DNA from: Veillonellaceae bacterium | Lineage (GTDB): Bacteria; Bacillota; Negativicutes; JAAYSF01 | NCBI GenBank assembly: GCA_012523975.1 | Contig: JAAYSF010000042.1 | Coordinates: 1-60,334 of the forward strand | DNA length: 60,334 nt | Reading direction: 5' to 3' | Shown here: in pieces, positions 24,412-32,998 of the stretch | How positions within the stretch are numbered: position 1 is the stretch's first letter | Layout of the letters: each line of letters begins with the position of its first letter | Notes under the pieces: generated by a model | Seen by the model: only the letters and a program-made list of their open reading frames with translations | Databases searched by the model: none | What the model was told of the DNA's origin: nothing | Made by a program: the position numbers and the translations under genes

Positions 24412-25569
24412 ATGGATAATACTCGCGAGGACGAGCGTAAAAAGTTTTCGCCGTGCTGTGATCCAAAAGAGGTCGCTGATATAATCACCTGTTTAAGTGA
24501 ACTTAAGGATACCATAGACTGTGTTTTAGAGTGTACCAACGACCATTCCAGTGGTATCAAAGACCGCATCATTCTCTGTAAACTGCTCGATGAAATTCGT
24601 AAAATTGAGGCCAAATTGGATAACCCTAAATTCGGTTTGAAAGAAATAAAAGAAGAAATCATCGAAATTAATGATATTGTCAGCAATTCGGTTTTTGGGC
24701 TTAAAGAAATCAAAAACGAAGTACGAGATATTGAGGAATTGCTTAGCAACGAGGTTTTCGGTTTAAATGAAATTAAAAATGAAATCATCGAAATCAACGA
24801 TCTGCTAAACAATGCGACTTTTGGTATCCCTGAGTTGAAGAATGAGATCCGAATTATCGAAAACAATACTGGACTGACTAATAACCTGCTTACTAATGAA
24901 ATATTTGGCCTAAATGAGATAAAAACTGAGGTCCGCAGTATCGAAAATATGGTTGCTGAAATAGGCAATCGCTCGCTAACCTGTGCTAATGACAGTATCC
25001 GGGTCTGTGGCGAGGGTGTTGACAACCGGATTCGGACACTTAGGACAGATATGCATAATGTAACAGCAGCACTGCCAAGCGCCAGTACACAGTCGCAAAT
25101 CGGCCGATTATTTTCCGTAGCAGGCGGTTTTGATCTTACTGAATCCAACCGCGGGTTTATTCTCCGCAATCCGGCAAACTCCGGACGGCTCATGTATCTG
25201 CATAAAATAATTGGCGGCAATGTGCTTGATCAGGATGTTCCAACTAACAATCCAGGTATTCGAGTTGCCATACGAAAAAACCCAACCGCTACTGTAGAAG
25301 TGGCCGCTGAGGAACGAGTGCTGAATCTTGCTTTTGCCGACGGTACGAGTGTAGTTCAAACTGAAAGAGCCAATAACATCTTAGGAACAGATCTTGTCCT
25401 CTTCATAAACGATGAAGGGCGATTCTCGGAAAGGTTTGATGGGGAAATTATAGTACCACCCGGGCAATTTATAGGAGTTTCTATGTTTTTGTTGAATCCA
25501 GCAGCCGATGTACAGCTTTTTGCTGATTTAACTGTAATCTGGTATGAGCTTGATCTCCCTACCCCATAA
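24412..25569 (+). CDS. Repeat-stalk protein with beta-rich C-terminal domain, function unknown
   Basis: A 385-residue protein without signal peptide. After a Cys-containing N-terminus (SPCCDPKEVADIITC, DCVLEC), residues about 70-185 hold five copies of a roughly 20-residue unit of the form FGLKEIKxEIxEIxxL, predicted to form an amphipathic helical/coiled-coil stalk. The C-terminal 190 residues look beta-rich and Cys-poor (GFDLTESNRGFILRNP..., IVPPGQFIGVSMFLL), like a globular head. A fibre-like or spore/cell-surface structural role is a guess from architecture. The ATG at 24412 is correctly spaced from AAGGAGGT; the ATG at 24406 is not. It faces a DUF6385-like gene across a shared terminator. 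Confidence 0.8.
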   Translation: MDNTREDERKKFSPCCDPKEVADIITCLSELKDTIDCVLECTNDHSSGIKDRIILCKLLDEIRKIEAKLDNPKFGLKEIKEEIIEINDIVSNSVFGLKEIKNEVRDIEELLSNEVFGLNEIKNEIIEINDLLNNATFGIPELKNEIRIIENNTGLTNNLLTNEIFGLNEIKTEVRSIENMVAEIGNRSLTCANDSIRVCGEGVDNRIRTLRTDMHNVTAALPSASTQSQIGRLFSVAGGFDLTESNRGFILRNPANSGRLMYLHKIIGGNVLDQDVPTNNPGIRVAIRKNPTATVEVAAEERVLNLAFADGTSVVQTERANNILGTDLVLFINDEGRFSERFDGEIIVPPGQFIGVSMFLLNPAADVQLFADLTVIWYELDLPTP

Positions 25570-25571
25570 GT

Positions 25572-25608
25572 AAGACTCCGCAAGCCAGAAAGCTTGCGGA
25601 GTCTTTTT
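25572..25608 (+). terminator. Terminator between convergent genes
   Basis: A perfect 14-bp stem (25572-25585 / 25592-25605) with T5 on the plus strand. It ends the repeat-stalk gene and may serve weakly for the convergent gene at 25618. Confidence 0.9.
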
Positions 25609-25617
25609 GTGCAGGCT

Positions 25618-26406
25618 TTAAGCCTGAGCCTGAAAGGTTATGTTTAAATTCGCAGATTGCCCGGGGGCTTGGGATTTGTAGGCAACACGTGCGTAGCGAA
25701 GATAATGTGAAGTTGATGCAATATTAAATGCTCCCTGATCTAAGGTTACTTCGGCGCTGTCGTCTACCCATTTAGTATTATCCGGGCTGATTTGTAGTTT
25801 AAAAACTGCCGAATTTGCTTCTGCTGAAGTGTTTTCTACAAAGAAGGTAAAGGTGCGCCAAACGCTGACGTCTTGACCGGGCGTGCCGGTGTAGGTATCC
25901 GTTGTGGCGAAGGCCCCCAAGTCAGTTTCTGTGTGGGCAATACTCATGACAGCGGTAATGGTATCATCGCTTGTCAGCGGTCTGATATCAAGCTGGCCGG
26001 TGTCAGTAGTTTTAATGATGTGGTTTTGAGTGCCGTCATTACCGTATACTGCGACGCTGTCGGTTGTATTAGCCAGATCACGGATGTCGAGGTCGGTGGC
26101 AGTAACTGTAACATTATCGCTGCTCGTCAGCGGCCTGATATCAAGCTGACCAGTTTCGGTAGTTTTAATGATGCGGTTTTGGGTGCCGTCATTACCGTAT
26201 ACAGAGACGCTATCAGTTGTATTGGCCAGATCACGTATATCTAGGTCGTTTGCTACAGCAGTCACGGTGTCGGCATTAGTAAGAAGACGGATGTTAGTTC
26301 TGCCAGTTTCATCTGCCAGTAATGGCACTACATTTGTGCCGTCGAAACCATAAAGTTGGCTTTTTAACTTTTCAGGTTGATCTTGTAAAACCTTTAAGTT
26401 AGCCAT
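25618..26406 (-). CDS. DUF6385-like repeat protein
   Basis: A 262-residue protein, no signal peptide or membrane segment, low in Lys and Cys, rich in Thr/Asp/Asn. Residues about 40-145 contain two near-identical 51-residue units (DLDIRDLANTTDSVSVYG ... QLDIRPLTS). The C-terminal 110 residues form a beta-sandwich-like domain with ISPDNTKWVDD and end in NITFQAQA, which resembles the DUF6385 domain found in surface or spore-associated proteins of anaerobic Bacillota. The assignment is from memory of the pattern. Start ATG with AAAGGAG. It sits tail-to-tail with the stalk protein and head-to-head with a second gene of the same domain type. Confidence 0.75.
   Translation of the reverse strand: MANLKVLQDQPEKLKSQLYGFDGTNVVPLLADETGRTNIRLLTNADTVTAVANDLDIRDLANTTDSVSVYGNDGTQNRIIKTTETGQLDIRPLTSSDNVTVTATDLDIRDLANTTDSVAVYGNDGTQNHIIKTTDTGQLDIRPLTSDDTITAVMSIAHTETDLGAFATTDTYTGTPGQDVSVWRTFTFFVENTSAEANSAVFKLQISPDNTKWVDDSAEVTLDQGAFNIASTSHYLRYARVAYKSQAPGQSANLNITFQAQA
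25961..26287 (-). repeat. Tandem 153-bp repeat inside the DUF6385-like gene
   Basis: Matching segments such as CTGATATCAAGCTG start at 25982 and again at 26135, exactly 153 bp (51 codons) apart, with about 85-90% identity along the unit. This indicates a recent in-frame duplication and gives an array whose copy number could vary between strains. Confidence 0.85.
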
Positions 26407-26558
26407 AATTACAACTCCTTTACTTTATTCGAAGGATAATAAGTCATCCTGTATTCATTATATGGAGAGGTCATTGTAAACGTTACATATTAGGTTAGCA
26501 TAAGTATGCTATTCACCTATTTTCATTGCCGGAATATGATATTGATAGGGGTGATAGC

Positions 26559-27415
26559 ATGGGGTAATATATATAAAACCGCCAATTGTCGATACATATA
26601 TCGTTAGCAGTGGCCCAACCAGCCCGAAGCGCTGTTATTATGATGAACAACTCTTAATCGGGGCGCATAAAGGAAAATATTATCGTACCCTGCTAATATT
26701 TGATATGTCTTCGTTACCGCAGTGTTTGCCGATTGTTAATGTACAAATGAAGTTATATTTATCGCTGTGCGAACTGGCCGCAGATACTAAAATCGAAGTG
26801 TATCAGGTGATTTCTAAATATAATCCTAAGAAGATATCCTGGCGGCGTCACCCGCTGATTGCTGAATGCCCTGTAGATGTCATTGAACTTAAGGGGAAGC
26901 CGGGCATGGCTGTAGCCTTTCGGCTAACGTCATTAGCTGCTAATTGGTACAGCGGGGCAGAGGCAAACTTCGGGGTACTCATTAGAGTAAGCGATGAAAC
27001 TAGTGGCGGGCGCGCTGGGTTTTGCAGCCGTGAATGGGACGATGCCCGTTGTTGGCCTGTTCTCGAAGTTCATTATGCGCAGCCGGACAAACCTGGCTGT
27101 GAGCCAACTTTAGATGTGAGGGAAGACTTTTTGGCTACCAATGAATATACATATTCTTCGGCGCTCGATGTTTTGATTTTTAACTATACTTATGAGTTGC
27201 ACAATAGCGGCGATTTCCCGGTTGAGGCTTCTTTACAGCTTAGTTTGAATGGCCATGATTGGAGTGACAACGTTCCACCACAAATAATCCCTCCAAACGG
27301 GATTGAAGTGCTAATGCCTGACACAATTACTCGTTATGCCAGGCTGCAATTTCGTACCTTAGAGCCGGAGCATACTTCTCCAATTCAGGTCTATATTCAG
27401 GGTAGGAAGGGATAG
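26559..27415 (+). pseudogene. DNRLRE/DUF6385-like protein, frame broken at codon 2-3
   Basis: The long frame starts visibly at ATG 26705, but coding-like sequence continues upstream in the same frame to about 26558 (PPIVDTYIVSSGPTSPK..., HKGKYYRTLLIFDMSSLP). This is the expected N-terminus of a DNRLRE-type domain. The only well-placed start, ATG 26559 behind AGGGGTGAT, is out of frame and hits TAA after ATG GGG. One extra G in the GGGG tract (26561-26564) would join it: M-G-V-I-Y-I-K-P-P. The restored protein has about 285 residues: DNRLRE-like N-half, then a C-terminal beta domain (LSLNGHDWSDNVP) like that of the gene at 25618. It is a start-site frameshift, slippage-switched gene, or read error. 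Confidence 0.7.
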
Positions 27416-27504
27416 CGTGAGACTCGCTTAGGCAAGCTTATCAAGCGTTTTGGTCAGCGGGTAAATTGACAATCCTACAAAATATACATTAATATCGGGA
27501 AATA

Positions 27505-27533
27505 TTGACAAAATTTTTAAAAAGCTGTAAAAT
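27505..27533 (+). promoter_or_regulatory. Promoter of the riboswitch-controlled chemoreceptor
   Basis: A perfect TTGACA (27505-27510), 17-nt spacer, TAAAAT (27528-27533), placed about 35 bases before the aptamer. A weak terminator-like repeat at about 27424-27455 could end the preceding gene. Confidence 0.75.
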
Positions 27534-27569
27534 TAAGTCAACTCAGATTTAACTTGTCTAAAAATTTTA

Positions 27570-27655
27570 CACTTGCCAAACTTATCGAAAGATAAGGACG
27601 CAAAACTATGGGTCTAAAGATGAATTGTCGATGACTGCCAGGTTGCGAATATGTT
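27570..27655 (+). ncRNA. c-di-GMP-I (GEMM-I) riboswitch upstream of a chemoreceptor
   Basis: The class-I pattern is TGCCAAACTTATCGAAAGATAAGGACGCAAA (split here: CCAAACTT, GAAA, AAGGACGCAAA), then CTATGGGTCTAAAG and GACTGCCAGGTTGC. It is followed by an intrinsic terminator before the receptor start, so c-di-GMP level probably sets receptor expression. Confidence 0.92.
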
Positions 27656-27680
27656 ATACCACCGTGAAATTCCGCGCTCC

Positions 27681-27705
27681 CAGGCAGAAGCCTGAATTTT
27701 TTTTT
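27681..27705 (+). terminator. Riboswitch expression-platform terminator
   Basis: CAGGC (27681-27685) pairs with GCCTG (27690-27694), followed by AA and nine T residues, 70 bases before the chemoreceptor start. Confidence 0.8.
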
Positions 27706-27772
27706 AGGCATGGGTTTCAAAGAGTAAGGAGGCTGAAACACACTAGTCTTATCAAAACATTAAGGAGGCGAC

Positions 27773-29554
27773 ATGATGCAGATTAACTCGATTAAGCACA
27801 AAATTATATTGGCAATGATATTAACCGGATTGATTGGATCGCTGCTAGTTGGTGTTTACAACATCTACAGGAGTATCGATGACAATGAGAAGACGGTGAA
27901 TCAGTATCGCACCCTTCTTTATGAGCAGTTTGACCGCAGTATTAAGCTCCAGGTAGAAACGGCGGTAAGTTTACTGCAGGACGTCTACAATCAGCAGCAA
28001 CAAGGGCTGCTTTCGGAAGCTGATGCCAAAAAGCGCGGCGCTGACATCGTTAGAAACCTCCGGTTCGATAATGGTAATTACTTCTGGATAGATACTACGG
28101 AAGGCGTAAATGTCGTCTTGCTTGGCCAGGATACGGAAGGAAAATCGCGTATTGATGCTGAAGATGCGAAAGGATATCACTTTATTCAAGGGTTCCTTGA
28201 AAACGGGAAGAAACCGGGCGGCGGCTATACTGACTACGCATTTCCCAAACCTAATGAAACCCAGGAGTCGCCTAAACGTGCATATTCCATGTTGTTCGAG
28301 CCATATGACTGGGTTGTCGGCACAGGTAACTGGACAGACGATATCGATAAATTTGTTGCTGTAAAGACGCAGGAGCTAGCAAGTCAGTTAAAAGCGCAAA
28401 TAATGATGCAGGTATTGTTCTGCGTAATTTCGCTTGTATTATCAGTTCTGCTTGCATTCTATTTGGGGAATCTCTTCACCAAGCCGATTGCCAGCCTTCG
28501 TGAACGGACGATGGAGATGGCTGACGGTGATTATTCAAAGGATATTGATGCGTCACTTATGGAGCGCAAAGATGAGCTTGGTGATATGGCAAAGGCATTT
28601 GATACATTAAATAAAAACATGCGTAAAGTTCTCCGCAACATACAAGAGTCGGCTGAGCATGTCGCAGCATCTTCGGAAGAATTGACGGCCAGCGCTGAGC
28701 AGTCGGCCACAGTTGTTACGCAGGTTGCCGGAGATATCAATGAAGTTGCCTATGGTGCAGAACAGCAATTAAAGGCTGTTGATGAAACAACTGCCGTTGT
28801 TGAAGAAATGTCTGCCGGGATTCAGCAGGCAGCAGCTACTTCTAACCAGGTAGCCGCCCATTCAGCGCAAGCTGCTAATAAAGCCAAAGAAGGCAATACA
28901 TCGGTAGAAAAAGCCATAAATCAGATGGCTAATATTGAAACAACTGTTAACAATTCTGCGCAAGTCGTTGCAAAATTGGGTGAGAGATCGAAGGAAATCG
29001 GGCAGATCGTTGATACGATATCGGGTATAGCCGGGCAAACGAACTTACTGGCCCTTAATGCGGCCATCGAGGCAGCCAGGGCGGGTGAGCAGGGAAGAGG
29101 ATTTGCCGTTGTCGCCGAAGAAGTCCGTAAGTTGGCTGAGCAATCACAAGAGGCAGCCAAAAAAATAGCGGAATTGATTAGTGAAATTCAGGACGATACC
29201 GATAAAGCTGTTGTAGCTATGGATGAAGGTACGCGTGAAGTTAAAGTAGGGACCGAAGTTGTTACTGTAGCCGGAAAGGCCTTTGAAGAAATTGTTGGGT
29301 TGGTAGAAGGTGTATCAGGGCAAGTAAGAGAAATTTCGGCTGTTATGCAGCAAATGGCTAGCGGCAGTCAACAAATAGTCGCCTCGGTAAAAGACATAGA
29401 CAAACTGAGTAAAGCGGCAGTTGGGCAGGCCCAATCGGTATCAGCCGCTACAGAAGAACAATCAGCCTGTATGCAGGAAATTGCTTCTTCCAGTCAAAGT
29501 CTTTCCAAGCTGGCCCAGGACCTTCAGGAGGCCGTCAGCCAATTTAGGGTTTAG
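27773..29554 (+). CDS. Methyl-accepting chemotaxis protein with single Cache domain
   Basis: A 593-residue transmembrane receptor controlling CheA. It has a membrane helix at residues 8-30 and an extracytoplasmic sCache_2-type sensor (about 35-190, with [10 protein letters not shown] and the closing [15 protein letters not shown]). The second membrane helix is at about 205-225, then HAMP (about 227-280). The signalling domain's hairpin tip [20 protein letters not shown] is near residue 425. It ends in AVSQFRV without a CheR-tethering pentapeptide. The two adjacent ATGs are behind GGAGGCGAC. It is controlled by the c-di-GMP-I riboswitch upstream. Confidence 0.96.
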   Translation: MMQINSIKHKIILAMILTGLIGSLLVGVYNIYRSIDDNEKTVNQYRTLLYEQFDRSIKLQVETAVSLLQDVYNQQQQGLLSEADAKKRGADIVRNLRFDNGNYFWIDTTEGVNVVLLGQDTEGKSRIDAEDAKGYHFIQGFLENGKKPGGGYTDYAFPKPNETQESPKRAYSMLFEPYDWVVGTGNWTDDIDKFVAVKTQELASQLKAQIMMQVLFCVISLVLSVLLAFYLGNLFTKPIASLRERTMEMADGDYSKDIDASLMERKDELGDMAKAFDTLNKNMRKVLRNIQESAEHVAASSEELTASAEQSATVVTQVAGDINEVAYGAEQQLKAVDETTAVVEEMSAGIQQAAATSNQVAAHSAQAANKAKEGNTSVEKAINQMANIETTVNNSAQVVAKLGERSKEIGQIVDTISGIAGQTNLLALNAAIEAARAGEQGRGFAVVAEEVRKLAEQSQEAAKKIAELISEIQDDTDKAVVAMDEGTREVKVGTEVVTVAGKAFEEIVGLVEGVSGQVREISAVMQQMASGSQQIVASVKDIDKLSKAAVGQAQSVSAATEEQSACMQEIASSSQSLSKLAQDLQEAVSQFRV

Positions 29555-29572
29555 AATTCAATTAGGCATAAT

Positions 29573-29609
29573 AAAGGCTCCGCAGACGTTTTTAGTCTGC
29601 GGAGCCTTT
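29573..29609. terminator. Bidirectional terminator
   Basis: A perfect 15-bp stem (29573-29587 / 29595-29609) with T residues on the plus side. It lies between the convergent chemoreceptor and YkvI-family genes. Confidence 0.9.
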
Positions 29610-29619
29610 TATTAGAGTA

Positions 29620-30771
29620 TTAAACTGCTTCGCTTATGCCCTGCTCTTTGCGCATTTTAGCATTCTTTCTGATTTTGATTGTACCGACGACAATTTCCGG
29701 AAGCAGAACAAAGAGTAAGCCAATATAACCAACCGAACCGTAACCTTTAACAACGATATTAGTTAAGCCAAATACCGAGATGCCAGTGCATATTGCGATA
29801 GTAATGAAAGAAATAGCGATTCTCCGAGCACGTAGGCTGTTTAAGATATTCTTTTTAACCAGGACTGGTTCGAAGCGGGCTACTGAGGAGAACACTAAGG
29901 ATATTCCAGTACCAAGCAAAGCCACAAACAGTATAACACTGTATAAAATTTTCAGCCACGGTATGCCAAGCTCAGTTGTAACATAGTAGACTGGAAGGGT
30001 CTGCTTAAGCACTTCAGGACTGAACCCTAGCAACATAATACAGATAACTGCCAAGAAGACGCCGTTTAACAGGGTGCCAAACAGCATAAACATATTGCAT
30101 TCTTTCGTAGTTTTGATGTTATGCGATACCGAAATGATGGGCAGAACAGTAAAGGCTTGAAAGCCGATATAGATTAGACTGTACCAAACTGCATCGCCAA
30201 AATTGGTGCCAAAGGCTTCTCGGGTTGTCATAATGTGCTGGAAGTTAAAAGCGCCCATTTGAATACCCAGAACGCAGAGCATCAGCAAAGTAACGATCAG
30301 GAAATACGTTTTGTATTTTAAGACTTTAATAATCAGATTGCTCCCAAAGATGGTCAATAACAGCAAGGTAATTCCGACAGCGACAATGCCAATTCCGTAA
30401 GGAATACCCAATGAACTTTTCAACAGAGCGCCTGCTCCGGCGATGGAAGTACTTACCCCGCAAGCAATTAACATAATAAAGCCAAATTCAAATACGCCGG
30501 AAAAATATTTTTCGTAGGGGTGAAAAAGCGCATCACCAAAACTCTTATAATCATAGGTTTTAAAGTCTTTAGCTAAGACAAGCGCGTTACGGTGTCCCCA
30601 GCCTAAAATTAGCATAGCAATGATTGGCAGAAAGACTGAAACCCAGCCATACTTTACAAAGAAGTTAACCTCTTGGTTGCCGGTGGCAAACCCCCCGCCG
30701 CTATGCGTTGCAAACCAGACAGCAGCCATCGCAAAGGCCGTGCCGATTGGACCTGTTTTTTGACTTCCCAT
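29620..30771 (-). CDS. YkvI family transporter (LeuT/APC-like fold)
   Basis: A 383-residue inner-membrane protein with about ten hydrophobic helices. The helix-1 region WFATHSGGGFATGNQEV matches the YkvI family, which is related to the LeuT/APC amino-acid transporters with an unwound, Gly-rich helix 1. The C-terminus is charged and cytoplasmic (IRKNAKMRKEQG). Start ATG behind AGAGGAAG. A T-box leader with a probable UUC (Phe) specifier precedes it, so uptake of phenylalanine or another aromatic compound is the most economical inference. It is divergent from the Trp T-box/UbiD/TrpB unit. Confidence 0.85.
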   Translation of the reverse strand: MGSQKTGPIGTAFAMAAVWFATHSGGGFATGNQEVNFFVKYGWVSVFLPIIAMLILGWGHRNALVLAKDFKTYDYKSFGDALFHPYEKYFSGVFEFGFIMLIACGVSTSIAGAGALLKSSLGIPYGIGIVAVGITLLLLTIFGSNLIIKVLKYKTYFLIVTLLMLCVLGIQMGAFNFQHIMTTREAFGTNFGDAVWYSLIYIGFQAFTVLPIISVSHNIKTTKECNMFMLFGTLLNGVFLAVICIMLLGFSPEVLKQTLPVYYVTTELGIPWLKILYSVILFVALLGTGISLVFSSVARFEPVLVKKNILNSLRARRIAISFITIAICTGISVFGLTNIVVKGYGSVGYIGLLFVLLPEIVVGTIKIRKNAKMRKEQGISEAV

Positions 30772-30821
30772 ACTTATCTTCCTCTCGCCATAGTTTTTGA
30801 TTGATCCCGATTATCGAGAAT

Positions 30822-31075
30822 AAAAAAACCCCTATTGACACATTGTCAATAGGGGCGATATTATCGCGGTACCACCCTATATTAGGCTCATTACTCAGTA
30901 AGTTATAAAAACTGACTGATAACCTTAACGCGGCTGCACGCTTTTGCCTAAAATAGGATTACTCTCAGCAAAAGAATTCATGGGTGAGCTTCGCAAAAAT
31001 ATCTGTACCGGTTTTCACCAACCACCGGCTCTCTGCAACAAAAAATAGATTTGCTTTTTCCCAATCATCATTTTT
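30822..31075 (-). ncRNA. T-box leader, probable Phe specifier (UUC)
   Basis: On the minus strand the leader shows the conserved stem-I elements AGAGAGCC and GGTGGTTGGTGAAAACC, and the T-box core AGGGTGGTACCGCG (30865-30878). It ends in a terminator with a 12-bp stem (30829-30840 / 30844-30855) followed by T7. The specifier, read as the triplet after the loop-E GAA, is UUC (30974-30976, minus), i.e. phenylalanine. The triplet choice is less certain than in the neighbouring Trp T-box. Uncharged tRNA-Phe should allow read-through into the YkvI-family gene. Confidence 0.9.
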
Positions 31076-31131
31076 TACAAATTAAAGTTTTCACGTTATA
31101 TACGCCTGCAGGACGAAGTAACTTTAATACA

Positions 31132-31159
31132 TTTTTACACTTATCGACGACTTTGTCAA
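31132..31159 (-). promoter_or_regulatory. Promoter of the YkvI T-box unit
   Basis: On the minus strand a perfect TTGACA (31154-31159), 16-nt spacer and TAAAAA (31132-31137), upstream of the T-box leader. Confidence 0.6.
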
Positions 31160-31223
31160 TGGAAAAGTGTAACAATGTAAACTTTTTAGAAAATAATCCG
31201 GAAATATTTAATTTTTGAGGGGA

Positions 31224-31253
31224 TTGACAATTCTGTGTAACTATTGTTATACT
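31224..31253 (+). promoter_or_regulatory. Promoter of the Trp T-box unit
   Basis: A perfect TTGACA (31224-31229), 18-nt spacer, TATACT (31248-31253). It is divergent from the YkvI promoter about 65 bases away. Confidence 0.8.
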
Positions 31254-31279
31254 CTGGTTAAACAGATAGCTTTAATATT

Positions 31280-31552
31280 GATGAATAGGAAGAGTACACA
31301 TGAAAAGAGAGTTACAGCGAGCCAATGGCAGTGGGAGATTGGCACTGATCGTCATGTCGAATGGACCTAGGAGATGCAGCCCGAGCTGATTTTGGTGTAG
31401 GCGCTGTCGGAATCTTCCGCCGTTATCAGGAAGCGGGTATCGGACTATTGGTCCTGTACTTAGTCAAGCCGGGCTGTTTTGCATAGCCAATTAGGGTGGC
31501 ACCGCGGGTTAACCCCTCGTCCCTTGAACTTATTCTTGGGATGAGGGGTTTT
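31280..31552 (+). ncRNA. T-box leader, Trp specifier (UGG)
   Basis: Stem I has AGTA on the 5' side of the loop-E motif and GAA-TGG on the 3' side, giving specifier UGG (31362-31364), tryptophan. The AGAGAG element is at about 31306. The T-box core AGGGTGGCACCGCGGGT is at 31493-31509, followed by a terminator stem (AACCCCTCGTCCC pairing with GGGATGAGGGGTT) and T6 ending near 31552. Low Trp charging should switch on the downstream UbiD and TrpB genes. Confidence 0.94.
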
Positions 31553-31580
31553 TTGATTTTCTTGCTTAGGGGGGGTATAG

Positions 31581-32963
31581 GTGAACAAATCAATTCCAAT
31601 CAAACAGGAAGGTTTTGACTTACAAGCTTGTATTAAGTTCTTGCAGCAGTCGAAAAGTCTGGTGACTGTGGAAGACATGGTCAGCGCAAAGCATGAGCTG
31701 GCAGGGGTGGCGCGGAAGTTTGAAGGGAAACAGGCTGTCCTTTTCAACAACGTTGATGGTTATGAATATCCCGTATTTACAGGCTTATATTGGAATCGGC
31801 ATGCTTTAGCCAAAATCTTTGGCTGCCCAGTTGAAAAGCTTTCATTGCTATTTTCTGAGGCAGTAGCCGCCTGGCAGAAAGATCCGGTTGCTCCTGTTGT
31901 GCTGGAACATGGTCCGGCCACTGAGGTGGTAATGGAAACCCCTAATTTGGAGAAACTCCCGATTCCGACTCACGCGCTTGGGGACGGCGGGCCTTATATC
32001 GACTGCAGTGTGGTAATTGCTAAGGACCCGGATACGGGGGTGCGTAACTTATCTATTCATCGGATGATGGTCACGGGCGCGAGACGTATGACGATGTTGA
32101 TGGATGTGGGGCGGCACTTGCGGGATTACTATGAACGGGCTGAACGCCGCGGTAAACCGCTTGAGATAACTATTTCGAATGGTATTGATCCTTCGGTTTA
32201 TATAGCTGCTGTTGTCCCTGGTTCGGCGGCGCCGATAAATACTGATGAGCTGGGGATTGCCAGCGCTCTGCTCGGACGGCCGGTCGAACTTGTCAAAGCT
32301 CGGACAGTCGATGTCGAAGGCGTTGCCAACGCGCAATTTATTATCGAAGCCGAAATCCTTCCGAACATAAGGGAGGATGAGGGACCTTTCGGCGAAGTTG
32401 CCGGTTATTATGCTAAGCGCGATAAACGTTGGGTTGTAAACATCAAGTCTATCAGTCATCGCAAGTCGCCGATTTATCATACGCTATTGCCTGGCAAGGA
32501 GGTGTTTAATTCGGTAGGCTTGATGGGTGAAGCTAATATTTACAATTTGGTTTCCCGGCAGGTTCCGGGAATTAAGGGGGTATACCTTAGTCATGGCGGT
32601 GGCGGCTTTTACCATGCCGTTGTTCAAATCAAGAAGGTATACGAGGGAACACAGCGCAATGCTATCTTGGCAACACTGGCAGCTTTTCCCCCGCTGAAGC
32701 AGGTAATTGTAGTAGATGATGATGTTGATATCTATGATGCAGAAGATGTTGAATGGGCCATGTGCACCCGGTTTAATCCTGCAAGCGATATCGTTTTAAT
32801 AAATAATGCTTTTGGGCATGAATTAAACCCAGTTACCAAAAACGGCCTGACGGCAAAAGTCGGTTTTGATGCCACAGCGCATTACCCTATGCCTAAAGAG
32901 TATGAACGGGTCAAGTTTCAGGCTGTCGATATTGCTAAATACCAATTACATGGTCATGCTTGA
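31581..32963 (+). CDS. UbiD-family prenyl-FMN-dependent decarboxylase
   Basis: A 460-residue cytoplasmic (de)carboxylase of the UbiD family, which uses prenylated FMN and Mn/K. The catalytic Arg lies in LSIHRMMVTG (about residue 160). The Glu pair is in IREDEGPFGEVAGYY (about residues 255-268), matching the E-R-E triad of characterised members. GTG start behind a G-rich SD. It is the first gene after the Trp T-box and 35 bases ahead of trpB, so its product is tied to tryptophan supply. The attractive substrate is indole-3-carboxylate, since a UbiD enzyme with that activity is known. The sequence alone does not prove it, and other aryl or heteroaryl acids are possible. Confidence 0.93.
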   Translation: MNKSIPIKQEGFDLQACIKFLQQSKSLVTVEDMVSAKHELAGVARKFEGKQAVLFNNVDGYEYPVFTGLYWNRHALAKIFGCPVEKLSLLFSEAVAAWQKDPVAPVVLEHGPATEVVMETPNLEKLPIPTHALGDGGPYIDCSVVIAKDPDTGVRNLSIHRMMVTGARRMTMLMDVGRHLRDYYERAERRGKPLEITISNGIDPSVYIAAVVPGSAAPINTDELGIASALLGRPVELVKARTVDVEGVANAQFIIEAEILPNIREDEGPFGEVAGYYAKRDKRWVVNIKSISHRKSPIYHTLLPGKEVFNSVGLMGEANIYNLVSRQVPGIKGVYLSHGGGGFYHAVVQIKKVYEGTQRNAILATLAAFPPLKQVIVVDDDVDIYDAEDVEWAMCTRFNPASDIVLINNAFGHELNPVTKNGLTAKVGFDATAHYPMPKEYERVKFQAVDIAKYQLHGHA

Positions 32964-32998
32964 GTCTTAAATGCAAATAAATATTGGAGGTAGAAAAG

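Noticed and set aside
31460-31750. Minus-strand frame across the Trp T-box terminator and the UbiD start
   Set aside because: Explained fully by the T-box on the plus strand; low-complexity translation of the terminator stem.
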